A DNA stretch of 64,000 bases. It comes from a bacterium HR33. GTDB taxonomy: Bacteria; Gemmatimonadota; Gemmatimonadetes; Gemmatimonadales; GWC2-71-9. The notes under the pieces were generated by a model, which saw only the letters and a program-made list of their open reading frames with translations, was not told the origin of the DNA and searched no databases. Positions 24,974 to 34,342 of this stretch are shown one piece after another. The DNA lies in assembly GCA_002923375.1 (NCBI GenBank), contig BEIJ01000001.1, positions 992,001 to 1,056,000 of the forward strand, in the 5' to 3' direction. The translations under genes and the position numbers were made by a program. Position 1 is the stretch's first letter. The number at the start of each line of letters is the position of its first letter.

Positions 24974-26083
24974 ATGAAGTTCACCATCGCTCGAGAGCAG
25001 CTCCAAGAGGGACTCACAGCGGTAGCGCCCAGCGTTCCCGCCAAGACCACCCTCCCGGTCCTCGGCAATTTGCTGGTGGAAGCCACCAAGGACGGGGTGC
25101 GCTTGTCCGCCACCGACCTGGACGTAGCGGTAACCACGGTGGTGCCCGCAGAGATCGATTCCGAGGGGGGCGTCACGCTGCCAGCGAGAAAGCTCGTGGA
25201 GATAGTTCGCGAACTCCCCAACGCAGGCGTCAGGGTGTCCGCCATCGGAGATCAGCGAGTACAGATCGAGTGCGGGCGGTCCAAGTTCAAGCTCCTCGGC
25301 ATACCCAAAGAGGAGTTTCCCCGCTTTCCTCCCGTCAAGTTCGACCGACCCTGGAGGGTGACTTCCGGAGATCTGCAAAAGCTGATCGAACACGTAGCGT
25401 TCGCCGCCTCCACCGAAGAGAGCCGCCCCATTCTGAACGGCGTGCTCTGGGAGCTGAGGCCTGAGCGAATGCGAATGGTAGCCACCAACGGACATCGCCT
25501 GGCCCGTATGGAGCTACCCGCCGCCGGGGGCAAGGACAGCGCAGACCTAATCGTTCCCCCCAAAGCCCTCGAGCAGGTGCGGCGCCTGTTCGACCCTTCG
25601 GAGGAACTGGAGGTGGCGCGGACCGACAACCATTTGGGCTTCCGGTCGGGGCAGACTCGGGTCTTCACCCGGCTGATCGAAGGCCCCTACCCCAACTACG
25701 AGCAGGTCATACCTCGCGAGAACGACAAAATCGCCACGGTCGATCGCCAGATGCTTACGGCAGCCCTGCGCAGAGTGGGAGTGGTAGCGAGCGACCAGAC
25801 CCATCGCGTGAGACTGGCCTTCTCCGGAGGGACGCTGCGGTTCTCGGTCAATACCCCGGATTTGGGAGAGGCCCACGACGAGATCGCCGTGAGCTACCAG
25901 GGAGACCCGCTCGAGATCGGTTTCAACGCCAGCTACCTGCTCGAAATCCTGAAGTACATGCCCACCGACGAGGTGCGCCTTACCTTCAAAGCTCCCGAGC
26001 GGGCGGCCACGGTAGAGCCCGTAGGGTGGGACGACCCGGCTTCGTATCTCTGCTTGGTGATGCCCCTTAGGCTCATCGACTGA
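24974..26083 (+). CDS. dnaN: DNA polymerase III beta subunit (sliding clamp)
   Basis: This 369-residue protein has the three clamp domains. MKFTIAREQLQEGLTAVAPSVPAKTTLPVLGNLLVEA opens domain 1, FAASTEESRPILNGVLWEL lies in domain 2, and PYPNYEQVIPRENDK and the closing YLCLVMPLRL lie in domain 3. It encircles DNA and tethers the polymerase. recF and gyrB do not follow; instead it converges with a leftward outer-membrane gene 22 bases on. Confidence 0.97.
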   Translation: MKFTIAREQLQEGLTAVAPSVPAKTTLPVLGNLLVEATKDGVRLSATDLDVAVTTVVPAEIDSEGGVTLPARKLVEIVRELPNAGVRVSAIGDQRVQIECGRSKFKLLGIPKEEFPRFPPVKFDRPWRVTSGDLQKLIEHVAFAASTEESRPILNGVLWELRPERMRMVATNGHRLARMELPAAGGKDSADLIVPPKALEQVRRLFDPSEELEVARTDNHLGFRSGQTRVFTRLIEGPYPNYEQVIPRENDKIATVDRQMLTAALRRVGVVASDQTHRVRLAFSGGTLRFSVNTPDLGEAHDEIAVSYQGDPLEIGFNASYLLEILKYMPTDEVRLTFKAPERAATVEPVGWDDPASYLCLVMPLRLID

Positions 26084-26105
26084 CGCTTCTTACCTGCGCC
26101 GGAGT

Positions 26106-26960
26106 TCAGCGGAGTGCGCCCGGAGCCCGGCGGCTCGCCAGGCCGAAGGCGCTCAAGCGATCCAGCCGGCCCAGTTCTCCCGCCTGGGGCGAGGCGGAGC
26201 CCAAAAGCCCAATGCGATCCAACGCGCCCACCACCAAGCCTGCGGTCCAGCGGCGCGGCTCTAGCGAACTGTCGAAATCCACCGAGACAACCAGCCTCAC
26301 TGGGGTTCTCCCTCCCGTAGCCACTCTCAGGCCCGAGCGGTAGCGCGCCTCGTAGCCGCCTTCCTCCCCCAGCCGCACCGCATGCACCTCCCCCCAGAGC
26401 TCCACCCGCTGCCACAGCGGAGACCACGCCACGGCTCCCACGCCGGTAAGGGGAAGCAGCGTGTCCCGCACCGCCGGCTCCGACAGATTGCGCACCACCG
26501 CTCCCAGCTCGATCGCGCGGCCCAACCCGTAGCGCAGTCCGAGGTCCACCCCTTCGTCCCTCACCCCTCCCCGGTATAAGCTCACCGCCCACCCCACCGA
26601 AGCGGACCTCCCCAAGGGAATTCCTAAGCCGAAGCGAAAGATGCTCACACCCAGCGTGTCGCTCCCGCGGTCCCGCGCAAAAGCAAAAGAGATTCCCCGA
26701 GAGTTCATTCCCAAAGTGTACTGCGCCAGCCGCGCATCACCCGCCGGAGGGCGATCCACTACCAGTTCCGCCATCACCGAAGCCTCCAGCACCCGCCCCA
26801 AACCGGCGGGGTTCAGCCAAGAGGCCCTGGCATCGTCCACGCCGGCGGCGCTCAGGTAGTCGAGAGACCTCGGCTTCGGCAATTGGGCGGCTAAGCGGTC
26901 TTGATGAGCGAGGAGCAAAACACACCAAGGCAAAAGCCGCGTGAAACCGATTCGCCTCAA
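26106..26960 (-). CDS. Predicted secreted beta-barrel-like envelope protein of unknown function
   Basis: The 284-residue product has a signal peptide (IGFTRLLPWCVLLLAHQDRLAAQ). Its N-terminal segment, YLSAAGVDDARASWLNPAGLGRV, resembles the 'NPA' hatch motif of FadL/PorV-like outer-membrane proteins. Alternating short beta-strands follow throughout (for example RGISFAFARDRGSDTLGVSIFRFGLG). It probably forms an outer-membrane barrel, but the family is not certain. Its ATG overlaps the stop of the lipoprotein gene before it, so both are likely one transcript. Confidence 0.6.
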   Translation of the reverse strand: MRRIGFTRLLPWCVLLLAHQDRLAAQLPKPRSLDYLSAAGVDDARASWLNPAGLGRVLEASVMAELVVDRPPAGDARLAQYTLGMNSRGISFAFARDRGSDTLGVSIFRFGLGIPLGRSASVGWAVSLYRGGVRDEGVDLGLRYGLGRAIELGAVVRNLSEPAVRDTLLPLTGVGAVAWSPLWQRVELWGEVHAVRLGEEGGYEARYRSGLRVATGGRTPVRLVVSVDFDSSLEPRRWTAGLVVGALDRIGLLGSASPQAGELGRLDRLSAFGLASRRAPGALR

Positions 26961-27871
26961 GGGAGCGCTTTTACGGTATCGGCCCTGAACTGCCTACCGG
27001 GGATGGTGAGGCCGGTTGCCGCCACGGCTATGGTGAACTCGGAAGTGTCCGCCGCGACCAGACCCCGGTAGCGACCTTCCAGGCTCAGGTACTCGATCGT
27101 ATGCCGCCTGCCCGAGCCCTCCACCGAGAACTCCTGGCCCCCTTGCCGCCCGGCACCCGAAAAGGTGTACCGAGTCAAGGTCCTGATCGGAAGCACCGGG
27201 CCGGCAGCCTCTTCGATCCGCTCTCCTACCAGGTGCGCGGCCACGGAATGCATGGTCAGGGGAACGTCGCCCGAAGTGATTTCCTGCTCCGTAGTGTCGG
27301 TCCAGGAGTCTCCGCTCGCCACTCCTGCGGCGGGAAGCCGGGGAAAGAACTCCCTTACGTCCCGCACGATCTCGCCCAGCAGCGGGTCGGCGGAGTTCGC
27401 ACCTTGAAGATCCCTCAACTCTCCGGTGGGAAGAAGGATCCCCGTGAAGCGAAGACCCCGGGCTCGCTCGCTAGCCTGACTGACCGCACCGACGCCTTCG
27501 TATCGAGCCACCGAATCAACTGTGATCTCGGCTTTCAACTCTCCGGGTGAACTACCCGGAGCGAGGGCCACGCTCAGCAGGTAAACCAGCGAAAGGCGGC
27601 TAACCTGCGGCTGGTTTCCCAACTCCTGTTCGACGCGCAGGTGCGAAGCTACGCGGTAGCGGGCGGTATCCGGAACGAACCTTACGCGGGGAGGAGGTTG
27701 CAGGTCGCTCCGAGTACCAGCCGAAGGTCCGGTGCGGGCGCAACCTGCCGCGGCTACGAGAACCACAAGCCCCAGCGCCCTGGGAAAATTGCGTCCTCTG
27801 CGTACCGCCGGGCTATGCGGCGCGGTCAAGACCCGATCGACTCCTGTGCCAAAGCTCGGGAAAGCTATCAT
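26957..27871 (-). CDS. Predicted lipoprotein of unknown function
   Basis: The product is 304 residues from the ATG at 27871, which lies 19 bases past the 3' end of the RNase P RNA gene. A hydrophobic stretch ALGLVVLVAAAGC ends in a lipobox (AAGC). The signal is long from this ATG, so an internal TTG near 27825 may be the true start. The mature part is beta-rich with no motif that I recognise. It includes GDSWTDTTEQE and RYTFSGAGRQGGQEFSVEG, which recall proteins annotated only as DUF6263-like or hypothetical. It is co-transcribed with the barrel-like gene. Confidence 0.55.
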   Translation of the reverse strand: MIAFPSFGTGVDRVLTAPHSPAVRRGRNFPRALGLVVLVAAAGCARTGPSAGTRSDLQPPPRVRFVPDTARYRVASHLRVEQELGNQPQVSRLSLVYLLSVALAPGSSPGELKAEITVDSVARYEGVGAVSQASERARGLRFTGILLPTGELRDLQGANSADPLLGEIVRDVREFFPRLPAAGVASGDSWTDTTEQEITSGDVPLTMHSVAAHLVGERIEEAAGPVLPIRTLTRYTFSGAGRQGGQEFSVEGSGRRHTIEYLSLEGRYRGLVAADTSEFTIAVAATGLTIPGRQFRADTVKALP

Positions 27872-27889
27872 GGAGAGGCAAATATGTAA

Positions 27890-28281
27890 GGCCGGTGTGG
27901 CGGGGCCGTAAGCCGAGTTCTGTTCGTCGCGCCCCGCTCCGGGGACGCGGCGGACGGTCATCTCTCTGGGATGGCGGTCACCCGCCACCTCTAGCGGCCT
28001 ACCCGCGGCTCGAACGGTCCGGGCCAGACCTCGCCGCCTATTTGGCCTTGCTCCGACTGGGGGTTGCCGTGCCGCGACCGTTACCGGCCGCGCGGTGGGC
28101 TCTTACCCCACCTTTTCACCCTTACCCGCCACCCTGAAGGCGGCAGGCGGTATGTTTTCTGTGGCCCTGTCCGTCGCCTTACGGCGCCCAGGTGTTACCT
28201 GGCAGTCTGCCCTGTGGAGCTCGGACTTTCCTCAGCCCGCGGCGATGCGGGCCGCGACCGTCACACCCCACCACGCCAGCC
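27890..28281 (-). ncRNA. rnpB: RNase P RNA, bacterial class A
   Basis: Read leftward, the sequence contains the universal 5' conserved core GAGGAAAGTCCGAGCTCC, the internal ACAGAAAACATACCGCC and GGTAAGGGTGAAAAGGTG segments, GTAAGAGCCCACCG, and the 3' core AGAGAGATGACCGTC followed by GACGAACAGAACTCGGCTTA. The ends pair through a 16-base P1 helix (28281-28266 with 27905-27890, with a few G-U pairs). These ends were used to set the boundaries, giving about 392 nt. It is the catalytic subunit of RNase P, with RnpA encoded at 22749-23174. Confidence 0.95.
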
Positions 28282-28375
28282 TCACCTTTAAAAATAAGTC
28301 CGTTGCGGGAGATCGGGCAGCCGCTCCCCGCACCGAACTGCTTGCTCATCCGGTTCCCCCAGGAACAAACTCAGG

Positions 28376-29491
28376 TCATTGAGCCTGGAGAGGGGGAAGC
28401 GCCACCTTGAATACGGCTCCTCCGTCAGGAGCGTTGGAGGCCGCGATGTTGCCTCCGTGCTCCACCGCTATCTGCTTGGCGATCGCCAAGCCCAAACCGG
28501 TGCCCTCCCCGGCACGCTTGGTCGTTACGAACGGATCGAAAAGCCGGGGGAACAGATCTTCCGGGATACCCTCTCCGGAGTCTCGCACCTCGAGCTCCAC
28601 ACCTTGCGGTGTCGCCCGCGTGCTGAGCTTGATAGCGCGCGGCCGCTTGCCGTGGGCGGCGGCGTATTCGGCGTTGGTCAGCAGGTTCAATACCAGTTGC
28701 TGGAGCCTGAACTGGTCTCCCTGGACCAAGGGCAGTCCGCCAAGGTCCAGCTCGACCTCGATGCTGGCGCGCTTGATCGCACCCTCGCGCAACGACACCG
28801 TGTCCCTGACGATGGCGTTGAGATCGACGGGCACGTGGATCGGCTCGCTTTCCCGCACTAAGGCCAAAAGCTGCTTCACGATCTTGGCAGCTCGGAGCGC
28901 TTGGCGCCTGAGATCCGCCAGGTCTTCCCTGATCTCCTCAGGAAGGTCCTTCTGAGAAGCCAGGAGCTCGGCGTAGGCGATCACGGCGGTGAGCGGGTTG
29001 TTGAGCTCGTGCGATATACCCGCCAAAAGCTCGCCCACCGTGGCCAGCTTGGTGAGCTGCACTAGCTCCCGGCGCGCTTCGCGCTCCGCCGAAGTGTTGC
29101 GGAGTATGGCCACTGCCACCGCCGGCTCCGAGCCCTCCGGGGACGGGGTGATGGTTACCTCGGCGTTGTGAAAGGCCCCATCCAAACCCCAATAGCCGAT
29201 CTCGAGCCGAGCGGTCTCGCCCCGAGCGGCCCGTTCTAGCGCCTCTTCCACTCGACCCGCGTCCTGGGCGGATACAAAGTCCCGAAAGTTGCGTCCGATG
29301 GCTCCGCCCTTCAGGCCGCCGGCGGCGCGGTTGGCGTCGACGATCACACCTTCGGCGCTCAAGGTCACTACCGGCAGCGGCAGCGCGTCGAGTATTTGTT
29401 TGGAGCGATCCGCCGCGACTGTCGCTCCGGGAGTATTGCTGGAATGATTCACTTGGGAGCTTTCCGCTCTTTGGGGTGATTGTGGTTCCAT
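28376..29491 (-). CDS. PAS-domain sensor histidine kinase
   Basis: The 371-residue protein, from the ATG at 29491, has a PAS domain (ILDALPLPVVTLSAEGVIVDANRAA onward, about residues 32-140). It then has a HisKA dimerisation domain with the phosphoacceptor in AGISHELNNPLTAVIAY and a HATPase domain with LLTNAEYAA, VRDSGEGIPED, TTKRAGEGTGLGLAIAK. There is no signal or membrane segment, so it is a cytoplasmic NtrB/RssA-like sensor. No response regulator lies beside it. It is divergent from the AraC-type regulator across a 132-base gap. Confidence 0.92.
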   Translation of the reverse strand: MEPQSPQRAESSQVNHSSNTPGATVAADRSKQILDALPLPVVTLSAEGVIVDANRAAGGLKGGAIGRNFRDFVSAQDAGRVEEALERAARGETARLEIGYWGLDGAFHNAEVTITPSPEGSEPAVAVAILRNTSAEREARRELVQLTKLATVGELLAGISHELNNPLTAVIAYAELLASQKDLPEEIREDLADLRRQALRAAKIVKQLLALVRESEPIHVPVDLNAIVRDTVSLREGAIKRASIEVELDLGGLPLVQGDQFRLQQLVLNLLTNAEYAAAHGKRPRAIKLSTRATPQGVELEVRDSGEGIPEDLFPRLFDPFVTTKRAGEGTGLGLAIAKQIAVEHGGNIAASNAPDGGAVFKVALPPLQAQ

Positions 29492-29623
29492 TAAACTCCG
29501 TAACCTAACGCTCCGGAGCGCTCGCTGCAAAACCCGGTTGCAACTCCCTCGAGAACGGGTTGAGGGAAGGTTGAGCTAAGCCCCTTATCCTGGGCTCGGT
29601 TCTGGCAGGGTGCGCTCTGGAAC

Positions 29624-30559
29624 GTGTTCGAGCAAGTCACCGTGGCCACGGTCGTGGAACCGCCCTTGCGGGATAGGCTGGACGGTTGGATCGGGGACTC
29701 CTTTGCCGCGGTACACGCCCGGGATCTCAGCGAGGCGATCCGGGTGGTGCGGGAGCGGCAGGTGCGTGCCATCTTGGTATCCCCGGCGGCGGTGGGGCGG
29801 GAAGATCTCAACCACGTCGATGCCTTGGTGAGGAAATTTCCCGGGATTCCCGCGGTGGCGGTGGTGGCACGGCACGATCCTCGCTGGGCGCAGCGATTGC
29901 TGGAGCTCGGGTCGCGGGGAGTGACCGGGCTGTTCGACCTCAGTGTGCGCGAGGGCTGGGAGCGGTTGCGGGAGCTCTTGACGGAGCCCGGTTCGGCCAC
30001 CGCCGCTCTCATCCTCGGCGCCGTCATGCCGGCCCTCGGCGAGGTACCTCCAGACTGCAGGCGGTTTTTCGAAGTGATGGTGAGGATGGCACCGCGGACC
30101 TCTTCCGTAAAGGATCTGGCGGAGCAACTGGAAGTCAGGCCCAGCACCTTTATGTCGCGCTTCTTTCGTTGCGGGCTTCCTTCTCCCAAGCGCTATCTCT
30201 CCGCCACCCGGCTGCTCTATGCCGCGTGGCTGCTGGAGTTCGAGGGGCTTTCGGTGGCTCACGTTGCCTACCGGCTCGACTACTCGTCGCCTCAAAGCTT
30301 CGGGCGGCACTTGCGGGCGGTCATGGGACTCACTGCGACCGAGTTTCGGCGCCTCTACACCTTCAACTCCGCACTTCAGGATTTCGTGGAGCGGCTGATC
30401 GTTCCCTACCGCGGCGTGTTTCAGACCTTCCATCCGCTAGATCACTGGGTGGCGGACACCGGACAGGAGAGGAAGGATAGCTTCGCGGTTGGGAACGACA
30501 GCCGCTACTGGCCCGCCAAGCCCAGATCTCGGGCGGTGACCAGGGCCCGGACCGGGTAG
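29624..30559 (+). CDS. AraC-type helix-turn-helix transcriptional regulator
   Basis: The 311-residue protein starts at GTG. The first 130 residues look like a receiver-like or ligand-sensing alpha/beta fold (for example RQVRAILVSPAAVGREDLNHV) without the phosphoacceptor Asp motif. Residues 165-250 form a double helix-turn-helix AraC domain (SVKDLAEQLEVRPSTFMSRFFRCGLPSPKRYLSATRLL, then SVAHVAYRLDYSSPQSFGRHLRAVMGLT). Targets are unknown. The last 55 bases overlap the convergent pyrE gene. Confidence 0.82.
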   Translation: MFEQVTVATVVEPPLRDRLDGWIGDSFAAVHARDLSEAIRVVRERQVRAILVSPAAVGREDLNHVDALVRKFPGIPAVAVVARHDPRWAQRLLELGSRGVTGLFDLSVREGWERLRELLTEPGSATAALILGAVMPALGEVPPDCRRFFEVMVRMAPRTSSVKDLAEQLEVRPSTFMSRFFRCGLPSPKRYLSATRLLYAAWLLEFEGLSVAHVAYRLDYSSPQSFGRHLRAVMGLTATEFRRLYTFNSALQDFVERLIVPYRGVFQTFHPLDHWVADTGQERKDSFAVGNDSRYWPAKPRSRAVTRARTG

Positions 30560-31077
30560 CCGGCTTGTTCGATCGCCTCGCGCCCTCCCTCTTGGCGGTC
30601 CACCACCGCCAAAACGCCCACTACCGTTCCCCCGGATTCGGCCACCGCCCTGGCGGCTCGAAGGGCCGACTGCCCGGTGGTGATCACGTCCTCCACAATC
30701 ACCGCTCTGTCTCCCGGCGCATAGCAACCCTCGATCCGGCGCCCCGCGCCGTGTTCCTTCACCTGCTTGCGTACCGAGAAGGCGTCGATGACGGGCGGGA
30801 AGAGACGGCTCGCGGCAGCGATAGCCAAAGCTACAGGATCCGCGCCCATGGTAAGACCCCCGACGACGGAGACCTCCCAGCCCGCGTCCCGGATGGTCCA
30901 GAGGCCCAATCTCCCCACCAACTCCATCCCGCGGGCGGACATCGTGGTGCGCCGGGCGTCGATGTAAAACGACGAAGTTCGCCCCGACGCCAAGGTGAAC
31001 GACCCCAGGCTCACCGATCGCTGCTTCAATAGCTCGACCAAAGCCTGGTGCAGCTCGGAAGGGAACGGCTCCCGCAT
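30505..31077 (-). CDS. pyrE: Orotate phosphoribosyltransferase
   Basis: The 190-residue protein matches PyrE, which joins orotate and PRPP to form OMP in pyrimidine synthesis. It has SFTLASGRTSSFYIDARR at the N-terminus, VVGGLTMGADPVALAIA, FSVRKQVKEHGAG and the PRPP loop RAVIVEDVITTGQSALRAA. Its ATG overlaps the stop of the Ser/Thr kinase gene (ATGA), so the kinase and pyrE are probably translated together. The 3' end overlaps the convergent AraC-type gene. Confidence 0.95.
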   Translation of the reverse strand: MREPFPSELHQALVELLKQRSVSLGSFTLASGRTSSFYIDARRTTMSARGMELVGRLGLWTIRDAGWEVSVVGGLTMGADPVALAIAAASRLFPPVIDAFSVRKQVKEHGAGRRIEGCYAPGDRAVIVEDVITTGQSALRAARAVAESGGTVVGVLAVVDRQEGGREAIEQAGYPVRALVTARDLGLAGQ

Positions 31078-32000
31078 CAGCTGTGGCTCTGGCCCCGCCC
31101 CAGCAGTCCCCGGAGTTTTTCCAGCAAACCCCGCCCGCCGCCCTTATCCTTGATTTGGGATACCGCCTCGCGTACCTCCCGGGCGAACTCTTGTACGCTC
31201 TGCTGGCGTTCCGCGGGGTTGCGGGAAAGCCCCTTCATTACCGCCTTCTCCAGAGCGCGGGGGAAGGAAAACTTCCGCCCGCCCGCCTGGTTGAGAGGAA
31301 TCGGGTCCTCGTTGAGGAGCCTGCTGAACAGCTCGCTCGGCGTTTTCCCGGGATGGGGATGGAAGCCGGTGAGCATGTAGTAAGTGATCGTGGCGAGGCT
31401 GTAGATATCGGCCCGCTCGTCCACCAGTTCTCCCGAAAGGGCTTCCGGTGCTACATACTGCAAGGTACCCACGAAAAATCCGGCTCGCGTCAGTCTTTCG
31501 CGGGGATCTTCCTGTGCGTCACGCGCTATCCCAAAGTCCAACAACTTGACCCGCCGGGCCTCAGCATCGTAAAGGATGTTCTCCGGCTTCAAGTCCCGGT
31601 GAATGATCCCCTGGGCGTGGGCCGCGGCCAGCGCGTCGGCGAGCTGATCCACCAGGTCTGCTACCAGATCCGGCGGGAAGCGGCCTGCGCGGATAACCGC
31701 GGTTGACAAAGGCTCTCCGTCCACCCATTCCAGCGCCAAATAGTAAAGTCCGTCTTCCTCTCCGTATTCGTAGGTCCGCACCACTCCGGGATGTTTCACT
31801 CTGGAGCAGTAACTGGCCTCTCGGAGGAAACGTTTGACCGCGGTGGGGTCGCTGGCGAGGTTGGCTCGAAGAGTTTTCACGGCACACCGCCCGTGAACCT
31901 CGTGCTCTGCCCGGTAAACCGTAGCGGTGCCGCCCTCTCCAACCCGTTCCAGGAGACGGTATCCCGCAATAGTGCGGCCGGAGAGATTCTCTGAACGCAT
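31077..32000 (-). CDS. Serine/threonine protein kinase (PknB-like, soluble)
   Basis: The 307-residue protein has a complete Hanks-type kinase domain: glycine loop VGEGGTATVYRAEH, ATP lysine in CAVKTLR, catalytic loop IIHRDLKPENILYD, DFGIARD, and activation segment ending GTLQYVAPEAL. After the domain there is only a short basic tail (KDKGGGRGLLEKLRGLLGRG), with no membrane helix or PASTA repeats. I chose the ATG at 32000; a further 14 upstream residues are unlike the family. It precedes pyrE in the same transcript. Confidence 0.92.
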   Translation of the reverse strand: MRSENLSGRTIAGYRLLERVGEGGTATVYRAEHEVHGRCAVKTLRANLASDPTAVKRFLREASYCSRVKHPGVVRTYEYGEEDGLYYLALEWVDGEPLSTAVIRAGRFPPDLVADLVDQLADALAAAHAQGIIHRDLKPENILYDAEARRVKLLDFGIARDAQEDPRERLTRAGFFVGTLQYVAPEALSGELVDERADIYSLATITYYMLTGFHPHPGKTPSELFSRLLNEDPIPLNQAGGRKFSFPRALEKAVMKGLSRNPAERQQSVQEFAREVREAVSQIKDKGGGRGLLEKLRGLLGRGQSHS

Positions 32001-32062
32001 GGTGGGTGAGCCAAAGTAACCCTGGCGCTTGAAGTCCAGCAAGAAGCGCGGTAAGGTTCCGG

Positions 32063-34342
32063 GTGACGAGTAAGCCCGCTTCTATGCCGCCGATTCGCCT
32101 CGCTGTGGCCTTGGCTCTGGCCGAGGTTGTGCTTTTCTGCTGCGCGCTCGCGATTGTACCGCCCGATCTTCTGGCACAGGGCTCCGCGGAAGAAGAGCCC
32201 GCGGGGGTCGGCTCTTCGGGCTTCTGGCACCGCGCAGTTCGGTGGCGCGAGGTTCCACCTGAGCGGCTCGAACCATCGGAAGTTTTGAGTCGGGCGAAGG
32301 CCCAGCTGGTCCTGGGTCGCCCCGCGCGTGCGAAGGAGCTGTTGGATCGCCGTCCTATCGGCCGGCAGTGGGAGTTGTGGCCGGCAGCCGCTGCATTGAT
32401 TGCTTCAGCGGAGTTTCGCCTGGGCAACTACGAAAGATCGGGACGCTATTACGCGGCTCTGGCCCGGCGCACCGCGGGAGTCCGCAGAGGGATTTTGGAG
32501 GCTCGCGCGGGGCTCGCGTTCGAGAAAGCGGGACTGGATCGGGTAGCTGCCCGCCACTACCGGCGTGCGCGCATAGAGTTGCCCGAGGTCGCCGGCTGTC
32601 TGGCTCTGCGAGAAGCTCGCCTTACCGCGGACACGGCACGCGCCCTGAGCCTGTTGCGCCGTGCCAGGGGACTTCCTGCGGAACTGGTAGCCCGTGCCAA
32701 GGGCTCCGCTTTGCTCAAAGCGGGCGACCCCGTGGAGGCGGAAAGAGCTCTGGCGGAAGCCGGTCTCAAGGCCGAAGCCGCGCAGGTGGCGCTCGCTAGA
32801 GGAGACACGGTCCGGGCCCGGCGGTTTTTCGTCGAAGCGCTGCGGGAGGGAGACGGATCCCTGACGGCGGAGTCGGCGCGGCGTATGGTGTCCCTCCTCG
32901 ATCCGGAAGACGAAGCGGCGGTGCTCATGGCTGCAGGGTTTTTCCGGCGCGCCCGCGCGCCGAGAGACGCTTGGTTGCTGCTTTCCCGAGCTTTGGAGCA
33001 GAGCGGCGCGGAAAAGGCGAGCTCCGAGCTGCTGTTCTCCTCGGCACAGGTTCTCGAGGAGTTGGGCCGCGCAAGGGAGGCTTTGCCGCTTTACCGCCAA
33101 GCTGCCTCCCTCGAGGGGGACCTGGCCGTACGCGCGGCGTATGCCGCCGCCCGGCTGGTTTTGAGAATCAGGGGCAGCGACGCGGGAAGCCGCGAGCTTG
33201 CCGCCTTCGCCGAAAGCCATCCGGATCATTCGCTGGCCGGGTCAGCTCTCTTGCTGGCGGCCAACTCGAAAGCCCGGGCCCGGCTTTGGTTGGAAGCTGA
33301 AAAGTTATATCGCCGTCTGTTGGAGTTGCATCCCGATCACCCCGCGTCGCAGGAGGCGCGCCTGCGTTTGGGCGACCGAGCGGCCGAGCTGCGGCGCTAC
33401 GAAGAGGCGGCCGCTTGGTATCTGGAGGCTGCTCGGGGAGAAGGGAATATCGCCTTGGCGGCCCGGGATCGTTTGGCTAGAACCAGACTCGCTCAGAGCG
33501 ATACCACCGCGGCTGTCGAGATCTGGACCGCTTTGGCGCGGGACGACTCTCTGGGCTATTACGGCCTGATCGCCCGGGAGGCGGCAGGTCTTGCGGACCC
33601 GGCAATCGATCCCCCGCAGTTGAACGCCCCTCCGGAACCGAGGGCCGGGTTCACCCTCGCCCAGCTGAATGTGCTGGACGCTATTGGGCTGGAGGGTGAG
33701 GCCCGAGCCCTGATCGATAACTTCGTTGCCGCCAGCACCGCTTCCGAGTTGCTGAACTTTGCCGAGGGGCTGTTGGGCGGGAAACGGACCTCTTTGGCCA
33801 TATCCCTCGGCTGGCGTGCTGCCCAGGAACTCACGCTGAATGATCCCAAGGTGTTACGCGTGGTTTTTCCTTGGCCCTGGCGGGATTTGATCGAGGCCGA
33901 AGCGCGAAAGTTCGACTTGGATCCCTACCTGCTGGCCGCTCTGATACGCCAGGAATCGAGTTTCCGGCCGGCGGTAGTCTCGCGCGCTGGAGCGGTGGGG
34001 CTCATGCAGCTGATGCCATCCACCGCGGCGGAAACCGCTTCTCGGTTGGGCTTGCCCTGGGACCGGGAGTTGCTCACGATACCGGATGCGAATCTCCATC
34101 TGGGAGCAGCCCATCTAGCTGCCCTGACCCGGCGTTACCGCGGAGAGATGATCTGGGCGCTGGCCGCTTACAATGCGGGAAGCCGTCCGGTCGATCGCTG
34201 GCGGAGGCTCCCCGGTGCGGAGAACCCGCTGGTCTTTGTCGATCGAATTCCTTATCCCGAGACCCGGAACTACGTGCAAGCGGTGGTTCGGGATCGGGCG
34301 GTTTACCGGGCGCTGTATTCCTCCGCCGATACCGGCCGGTGA
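32063..34342 (+). CDS. Soluble lytic murein transglycosylase with helical repeat region
   Basis: The 759-residue protein has a signal peptide (LAVALALAEVVLFCCALAIVP), about 530 residues of TPR-like helical repeats, and a C-terminal SLT domain. The catalytic Glu is in LIRQESSFRP (about E631), followed by GAVGLMQLMPSTA, LHLGAAHLAALTRRY and ALAAYNAGSRPVDRW. The build matches Slt70-type enzymes that cleave peptidoglycan to 1,6-anhydro-muropeptides in the periplasm. Start GTG at 32063 or ATG at 32084. The stop overlaps the next GTG. Confidence 0.92.
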   Translation: MTSKPASMPPIRLAVALALAEVVLFCCALAIVPPDLLAQGSAEEEPAGVGSSGFWHRAVRWREVPPERLEPSEVLSRAKAQLVLGRPARAKELLDRRPIGRQWELWPAAAALIASAEFRLGNYERSGRYYAALARRTAGVRRGILEARAGLAFEKAGLDRVAARHYRRARIELPEVAGCLALREARLTADTARALSLLRRARGLPAELVARAKGSALLKAGDPVEAERALAEAGLKAEAAQVALARGDTVRARRFFVEALREGDGSLTAESARRMVSLLDPEDEAAVLMAAGFFRRARAPRDAWLLLSRALEQSGAEKASSELLFSSAQVLEELGRAREALPLYRQAASLEGDLAVRAAYAAARLVLRIRGSDAGSRELAAFAESHPDHSLAGSALLLAANSKARARLWLEAEKLYRRLLELHPDHPASQEARLRLGDRAAELRRYEEAAAWYLEAARGEGNIALAARDRLARTRLAQSDTTAAVEIWTALARDDSLGYYGLIAREAAGLADPAIDPPQLNAPPEPRAGFTLAQLNVLDAIGLEGEARALIDNFVAASTASELLNFAEGLLGGKRTSLAISLGWRAAQELTLNDPKVLRVVFPWPWRDLIEAEARKFDLDPYLLAALIRQESSFRPAVVSRAGAVGLMQLMPSTAAETASRLGLPWDRELLTIPDANLHLGAAHLAALTRRYRGEMIWALAAYNAGSRPVDRWRRLPGAENPLVFVDRIPYPETRNYVQAVVRDRAVYRALYSSADTGR

